Assembly: GCA_945875635.1 (NCBI GenBank)
Contig: CAMCLD010000001.1
Coordinates: 62,001 to 126,000 of the forward strand
Direction: 5' to 3'
Source: an uncultured Prevotella sp.
Lineage (GTDB): Bacteria; Bacteroidota; Bacteroidia; Bacteroidales; Bacteroidaceae
DNA length: 64,000 bases
The notes under the pieces are model-generated. The model saw nothing but the letters and a program-made list of their open reading frames with translations, had not been told where the DNA came from and searched no databases. The stretch's first letter is position 1. Every line of letters starts with the position of its first letter. Shown piece after piece: positions 60,034 to 64,000 of this stretch. A program made the position numbers and the translations under genes.

Positions 60034-60115
60034 GTTAACTTGTCAACTTGTTTTTTCGTAAAGCTCAAGGAAACTCCTCTGAGCAAGTTTTTTACTTGCG
60101 AAACTTGAATAATAT
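60034..60115 (+). repeat. Dispersed GTTAAC/GTTGAC-type repeat copy in the helicase leader
   Basis: GTTAACTTGTCAAC (60034-60047), a run TTGTTTTTTCG, then GAGCAAGTTTTTTACTTGCG and AAACTTGAATAA. It shares blocks with the copies at 56132 and 18924. GCAAG/CTTGC can pair as a small hairpin. Confidence 0.72.
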
Positions 60116-60208
60116 ACGAGTTGGGATATGCCCTTTGTTAATACTCAGTACGCAGGTCTGCTTTCCCTGCCCACCAGAGAATATGCCCACCTGTTCAAAT
60201 TCGGGGTG

Positions 60209-60239
60209 CAAAGGTAATGATTTTATCTGAAACGGCAAA
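60209..60239 (-). promoter_or_regulatory. Helicase promoter (-33 and -7)
   Basis: Reverse strand: TTTG (60236-60239), 19 bases, TACCTTTG (60209-60216). Full consensus, 194 bases ahead of the ATG. Confidence 0.72.
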
Positions 60240-60310
60240 TTAATGATGGAAATAAGTGGATTTGAAATAACTTTTTATATACTTGTTGTCATAAACTTGC
60301 GCTTTTTTCA

Positions 60311-60318
60311 TAATTTTG
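60311..60318 (+). promoter_or_regulatory. -7 element of the LOG-family gene
   Basis: TAATTTTG, consensus -7, 39 bases before the ATG. No proper -33. Confidence 0.5.
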
Positions 60319-60356
60319 CTTCTTGAAAAACATTCTTGAAAATAATAATGTAGAAG

Positions 60357-60896
60357 ATGAAAATAGCAGTTTATTGTTCTGCCAACAATGGTCTCGCACC
60401 AGAGATTTATACTCTCACCGAGGAGTTTGGCAGGTGGATTGGCAGTAATGGACACACACTTGTGTTTGGCGGTTGTAATATGGGAATGATGGAGTGCGTT
60501 GCTAAGGCCGTGCATGACGCAGGAGGCAGAGCTATTGGTGTTATTCCCGACATTATTGAGAAAGGTGGCAGGATATCGGAGTATGTCGATATACACATAC
60601 CTTGCGACAGTCTTAGTTCAAGAAAAGACTTGTTTATGGCGCAGAGTGATGTCCATGTTGTGCTGCCAGGGGGAATAGGCACCCTTGACGAGTTGTTCAC
60701 GGTGGCAGCATCTGCCAGCATAGGATATCATTCCAAACGTGTCATTATATATAATATGTGTGGTTACTGGGATGCACTTGTGGGAATGCTCGATGACCTT
60801 GAGCGTAAAGGTGCAGTAAGGGGAGAGTATTCTGATTATATAAAGGTAGTTACCGACATGAATCAAATGGCAGATGCCATTAACGGTAGTAAGTAA
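60357..60896 (+). CDS. LOG-family (TIGR00730) nucleoside 5'-monophosphate phosphoribohydrolase
   Basis: A 179-residue Rossmann-like protein with MKIAVYCSANN at the start, SSRKDLFMAQSD and the family motif PGGIGTLDELF (PGGxGTxxE) that binds nucleotide and holds the catalytic residues. Relatives remove ribose-5-phosphate from cytokinin nucleotides or AMP. The length is typical. Monocistronic; followed by a 21-bp perfect hairpin shared with the convergent MFS gene. Confidence 0.93.
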   Translation: MKIAVYCSANNGLAPEIYTLTEEFGRWIGSNGHTLVFGGCNMGMMECVAKAVHDAGGRAIGVIPDIIEKGGRISEYVDIHIPCDSLSSRKDLFMAQSDVHVVLPGGIGTLDELFTVAASASIGYHSKRVIIYNMCGYWDALVGMLDDLERKGAVRGEYSDYIKVVTDMNQMADAINGSK

Positions 60897-60913
60897 CTAA
60901 AACATACGGCTTT

Positions 60914-60972
60914 GTTGCAAATAAGAAGGGCGTATCAAAATAAGTTTTTGGTACGCCCTTCTTATTTGCAAC
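60914..60972 (+). terminator. Bidirectional terminator with 21-bp perfect stem
   Basis: GTTGCAAATAAGAAGGGCGT-A (60914-60934) and its exact complement (60952-60972) flank 17 bases. It lies between the stops of the LOG-family gene and the MFS gene, so it can end both transcripts. Confidence 0.85.
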
Positions 60973-60982
60973 GAATGTTTAT

Positions 60983-62290
60983 TTATCGGTCGTTCTTGCC
61001 AATTCCGAATACGCATATAGCGCCTATCACAAGGGATGCGCCAGCAATGAACATCATGTTGCTTTGGTGTGAGCCTACAAGAGAGAGCATGACCCCTCCA
61101 AGAAGTGCTGCTACTATCTGTGGCAGGCAAATGGTTCCATTGAATAGTCCGAGATATGCCCCCATGTGTCCATACCCCTCAAGGGCGTTGGTCACGAAGG
61201 TGAATGGCATTGCCAGCATTGCTGCCCATCCACAGCCAATGAGGATGAATGGAATAAACTGCATATACTGGTTGTGGATAAAAGGAATGAGTGCGAATCC
61301 TATACCACCGAGAACAAGGCTCATCCAATATGCCATTTTTGCATTGTTGAATCTTGGTAGTACCATAGCCCACAATACGCTTCCTACGGCTTGAACTGCA
61401 AAAAGGATTCCCACCCAGTTTCCTGCCTCCTGGAACTCTTTTGACGCTGGGTCAGTGGTGTTCCATACTGTCTCAGCTATAGCTCCGGTTGAGTAGTTCC
61501 ACATATAGAGGAAACCTGCCCAGCAGAAGAACTGCACGAGACCTACCTTCCAGAAAGTAGAAGGGGCATTTCTGAGTAGCGTGAACCAGTTTGCACTATC
61601 TCCTTTTTCAGTGTTTTTCACACCATGGTACTCTGCATAGACTTCAGGTGGCATCTCCTTCACCTTTAGAGTTGTGTATATTACACATAGAATAAGGATA
61701 GCCGCACCTATGTAGAATGACCATATAACAGAATCGGGGACGACACCCTTTTGTGCCACATTGCTTATGCCGAGCCATGTAAAAAGGAATGGAAATATGA
61801 ATCCAGCTATTGAGCCAGCATTGCATAGGAAACTCTGAATAGCGTAGGCAAGTGATTTCTGTTTCTCGTTTACTGTGTCTCCCACAAGCATCTTAAATGG
61901 CTGCATCGCCATGTTGATGCTTGTGTCAAGGAACATGAGTGATACGAGTCCGAATGTCATGGCAGTGCTTACAGCCATGCCGAACGAGCCAGCGTTAGGC
62001 AACAGGCACATGACAAGAACCGCCGTTGCCGCCCCTACAAATAAATATGGTATTCTTCTTCCAAACCTGCACCATGTCTTGTCCGAAAGAGTCCCCACAA
62101 TAGGTTGCACGATAATGCCCATTAGCGGTGGCAATATCCAAAAATAGCTCAGGCTGTGTGGGTCTGCGCCAAGCGTTGCGAAGATACGTGAGATGTTTGC
62201 ACTCTGTAGTGCATAAGCAATTTGGACACCAAAGAAACCAAAACTCAGGTTCCATAGGCTCCAAAAACTAAGATCAGGTCTTTGTTTCAT
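60983..62290 (-). CDS. SLC45-type MFS sugar transporter
   Basis: A 435-residue transporter with about 12 helices. MFS features: SDKTWCRFGRRIPYLFVG (loop 2-3, the RxGRR(R/I)P motif of the SLC45 family) and GTLSDK. SLC45 and related bacterial proteins move sucrose, maltose or other glucosides with protons. With a LacI regulator upstream and a SusC start beyond, it resembles SusT-like permeases of alpha-glucan loci. The sugar is not provable from sequence. Confidence 0.9.
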   Translation of the reverse strand: MKQRPDLSFWSLWNLSFGFFGVQIAYALQSANISRIFATLGADPHSLSYFWILPPLMGIIVQPIVGTLSDKTWCRFGRRIPYLFVGAATAVLVMCLLPNAGSFGMAVSTAMTFGLVSLMFLDTSINMAMQPFKMLVGDTVNEKQKSLAYAIQSFLCNAGSIAGFIFPFLFTWLGISNVAQKGVVPDSVIWSFYIGAAILILCVIYTTLKVKEMPPEVYAEYHGVKNTEKGDSANWFTLLRNAPSTFWKVGLVQFFCWAGFLYMWNYSTGAIAETVWNTTDPASKEFQEAGNWVGILFAVQAVGSVLWAMVLPRFNNAKMAYWMSLVLGGIGFALIPFIHNQYMQFIPFILIGCGWAAMLAMPFTFVTNALEGYGHMGAYLGLFNGTICLPQIVAALLGGVMLSLVGSHQSNMMFIAGASLVIGAICVFGIGKNDR

Positions 62291-62434
62291 AGCTTTTTAA
62301 TTAAATTGTGCAAGTATCGGAGTAGGACGATTGGATGGTTAGGGAATGCTATCTGATGTTGATAATAAAGCATTGGCTGTCACAAGCCGGTTACTCCAGA
62401 TGCTGTCGTTTATAGTTGTTGTTATTTATATTGG

Positions 62435-63460
62435 TTATCTTGTAGTGCCTCTGATGACAAGTCTTGTCCTTACTATGCGTTTCACGACTTTTTCCATGGG
62501 GATAGCTCCCTCTACTTGTCCTATCAGGATGTTGGCAGCCTCTTCGCCAACAGCTATTCCCCTTTGCTCTACCGTTGTAAGCATTGGGTCACAGGCGATA
62601 GCTCTTTGTCCGTTTGTAAATCCACATATACTGATATCCTGCGGTATGCGATATCCCATTCTCTTGGCTGTATATAAGATTCCTATTGCAGTGTCATCGT
62701 TAACGGCAAAAAATGCGTCAGGGACATCCTCCTTATTAAGAATGTCTGGTGTTATACGCTCAGCATCAGTCCTGTTGTCGCAAACTCTGAAAAAGTTGTC
62801 GTCAGGTTTTAGTCCGTTCTTTAGCATGGCATCCCTATAGCCATTGTATCTGTTCTTGGATATCTCCAGCTTCATGGATGAGCCGAAGAATGCAATCTTC
62901 CGGCATCCTGTCTCTATGAGATGATGTACAGCGGTATATGCGCCCATATAGTCATCAACAACCACTCTGCTTGCGTTCACTCCTGTGCATATACGGTCGT
63001 AGAACACGAGTGGAACACCAAGGTCTATCAGCCGCTGGTAATGTGAATATTCTGTAGTGTCTTTCGCCTGTGATACGATTATTCCACAAACCTTATTCTC
63101 ATAAAACGACTGGCATATCTTCACCTCCCTATCATGTTTTTCGTTGCTTTGCGCCACCATAATTCTGTAGCCGTGAGATGATGCCTCTTCCTCTATTCCC
63201 GCAAGTATGGTTGAGAAATAATAATGTGCAAACTGTGGAATGATGACCCCTATGACCTTCTGTGGCTGTACTCGGCTTTTCCTCAATGACTCGGCAATGA
63301 CATTAGGAAAGAAATTATGTTCCTGTGCGTAGGCTTTAATCCTTTCCCTTGTTTCCTTTCCGATGCGCGGATGGTCTTTCAATGCACGTGAAACAGTAGT
63401 GACCGAAACACCAAGTGCCTCGGCTATATCTTTCATCGTTATGGTTGCATGGTCATTCAT
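62435..63460 (-). CDS. LacI-family transcriptional regulator
   Basis: A 341-residue regulator. The DNA-binding helix-turn-helix is at 8-30 (TMKDIAEALGVSVTTVSRAL) followed by the hinge helix region HPRIGKETRERI; residues 60-335 form the periplasmic-binding-like effector domain (KVIGVIIPQFAHYYFSTILAGI, FFAVNDDTAIGILYTAKRMG, TTVEQRG). It is divergent from susC with a perfect 16-bp palindrome between, and the MFS transporter gene is downstream on the same strand. It likely controls the locus in response to a glycan-derived sugar. Confidence 0.94.
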   Translation of the reverse strand: MNDHATITMKDIAEALGVSVTTVSRALKDHPRIGKETRERIKAYAQEHNFFPNVIAESLRKSRVQPQKVIGVIIPQFAHYYFSTILAGIEEEASSHGYRIMVAQSNEKHDREVKICQSFYENKVCGIIVSQAKDTTEYSHYQRLIDLGVPLVFYDRICTGVNASRVVVDDYMGAYTAVHHLIETGCRKIAFFGSSMKLEISKNRYNGYRDAMLKNGLKPDDNFFRVCDNRTDAERITPDILNKEDVPDAFFAVNDDTAIGILYTAKRMGYRIPQDISICGFTNGQRAIACDPMLTTVEQRGIAVGEEAANILIGQVEGAIPMEKVVKRIVRTRLVIRGTTR

Positions 63461-63480
63461 AGGTATCTGAAATATGAATG

Positions 63481-63488
63481 CAAAATTA
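63481..63488 (-). promoter_or_regulatory. -7 element of lacI-type gene
   Basis: Reverse strand TAATTTTG, 20 bases ahead of the ATG at 63460; no clear -33. Confidence 0.5.
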
Positions 63489-63541
63489 TAATATCATTGT
63501 ATATCGCGCACGTTAGAGCAAAGAAAAGATGAGTTTTGCGA

Positions 63542-63557
63542 GCGCAATCGATTGCGC
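63542..63557 (+). promoter_or_regulatory. Candidate operator for the LacI regulator
   Basis: GCGCAATCGATTGCGC is a perfect 16-base palindrome centred on CG, as is usual for LacI-family operators. It lies about 55 bases from both the susC and the regulator -7 boxes and could govern both. Confidence 0.75.
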
Positions 63558-63611
63558 ATATAAAATGCTTGATTTAAGTTAAAAAATCGACCAAGTTATT
63601 CACATGTATTA

Positions 63612-63619
63612 TACTTTTG
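63612..63619 (+). promoter_or_regulatory. -7 element of susC
   Basis: TACTTTTG, consensus -7, 87 bases ahead of the susC ATG. -33 poor, in keeping with an activator-dependent or regulated promoter. Confidence 0.55.
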
Positions 63620-63706
63620 CAATTGAAAAGGCGATGTAAAGCCTATTAACCTAAAACATATTTGACACTATTCAATATTATAAATCAATTTTTAATAAAC
63701 GAAAAA

Positions 63707-64000
63707 ATGAAGCAGGTAAAATTCAAATTCCCTGTTAGGATTCTCGCCTTTGTTTGCGGGTTAATCCTTTCAGTTGGCGCGTATGCACAGCAGATTTCTG
63801 TCAACGGCCATGTTAAGGATGCTACCGGCGAGCCTATTATTGGTGCGACAGTGCGCGTATTGGGCGAACAAGGTGGCGTTGTTACTGACATTGATGGTAA
63901 CTTTACCTTGAATGTGAATGCCGGCACAAAGCTGCAGGTGTCCTACGTGGGTTATCAGACTCAGGAAGTCAGTGCAAAGAACGGTCTGGTTATCACTCTT
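63707..64000 (+). CDS. SusC/RagA-family TonB-linked outer-membrane protein (start only)
   Basis: The first 98 residues are visible. Signal peptide MKQVKFKFPVRILAFVCGLI and LSVGAYAQ, then the carboxypeptidase-D regulatory-like domain of SusC proteins: VNGHVKDATGEPIIGATVRV, TDIDGNFTLNV, LQVSYVGYQTQEV. Members import glycans with a SusD partner. The frame is open to the window edge. Position next to LacI and the SLC45-type permease points to a polysaccharide-utilisation locus continuing to the right. Confidence 0.95.
   Translation, partial: MKQVKFKFPVRILAFVCGLILSVGAYAQQISVNGHVKDATGEPIIGATVRVLGEQGGVVTDIDGNFTLNVNAGTKLQVSYVGYQTQEVSAKNGLVITL

Larger units (their letters stand above)
60016..60356 (+). 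other. 341-base divergent region: helicase leader and LOG promoter
   Basis: No gene is seen. It contains the dispersed repeat (60034-60115), the helicase promoter (60209-60239, minus) and a -7 for the LOG-family gene (60311-60318, plus). Confidence 0.65.

Noticed and set aside
62346..62840. 164-codon frame opposite the LacI gene
   Set aside because: Antisense shadow with no family pattern.

Overview
The window looks like chromosome of a Bacteroidota bacterium, most likely order Bacteroidales and close to Prevotella. Evidence: many promoters of the Bacteroidota type (-33 TTTG, 19-21 bp, -7 TAnnTTTG); a SusC/RagA receptor at the right edge; several secreted proteins ending in a type IX secretion-like C-terminal domain; fused SecDF; and family types typical of this phylum (DUF6029, DUF4254, Omp28, bacterial GH3 protein, OMP-barrel TonB receptor). 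The genus is inferred from gene content only.

Layout. 1-2 kb: O-methyltransferase (cut by the window edge) and aroQ, divergent from xerD. 2.2-13.2 kb: surface-glycan and lipid A region with a HisC-like PLP enzyme, a LicC-like nucleotidyltransferase, two tandem LicD transferases, two glycosyltransferases, a WaaP/KdkA-like kinase, an AAA/DUF4143 ATPase, an LpxL-like acyltransferase and an MsbA-like flippase. 13.4-18.8 kb: two large secreted multidomain proteins. 19-22.5 kb: ribD overlapping the end of a TonB-dependent receptor gene. 22.7 kb: tRNA-Arg(CCU). 22.8-27.6 kb: RNase HI, DUF3108, an Ig-like lipoprotein and a GH3-family protein. 28-34 kb: an operon of a TlpA thioredoxin, a DUF6029 outer-membrane protein, an Omp28 lipoprotein and two proteins with secretion domains. 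34-37.5 kb: alpha/beta hydrolase fusion, rubredoxin (too short for most ORF callers), heptosyltransferase, DUF4254. 37.7-40.5 kb: acpP-fabF-rnc. 40.7-49.9 kb: nucleoside kinase fused to a ThrRS-like N-terminus, Na/Pi symporter, an internally deleted hemolysin III gene, rnr, epimerase, PAP2/Aur1-like enzyme, TolB-like propeller. 50.4-55.5 kb: secDF, an EEP-family membrane protein, rhomboid. 55.8 kb: HU. 56.2-58 kb: kduD-kduI (uronate catabolism). 58-60 kb: DEAD-box helicase with a long leader. 60.3 kb: LOG-family protein. 61-64 kb: SLC45-type MFS transporter, LacI regulator and the start of a susC, probably the left end of a glycan-utilisation locus.

The most interesting candidates are: (1) the PLP enzyme / nucleotidyltransferase / two-LicD cassette, which could make and transfer an activated aminoalkyl-phosphate-type group onto a surface glycan; (2) three Omp28-type proteins that all carry a CxxC motif, encoded in two loci, one with a TlpA protein and an outer-membrane barrel, which suggests a surface thiol-disulfide relay; (3) a dispersed palindromic intergenic repeat (core GTTGACTTGTCAAC), one copy being a 91-bp element with 19-bp perfect terminal inverted repeats and no coding capacity; (4) a hydrolase fused to a degenerate nucleotidase-like domain; (5) a hemolysin III gene lacking its middle. 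Start codons were moved from the longest ORF where a promoter, signal peptide or upstream gene made the longer form implausible.
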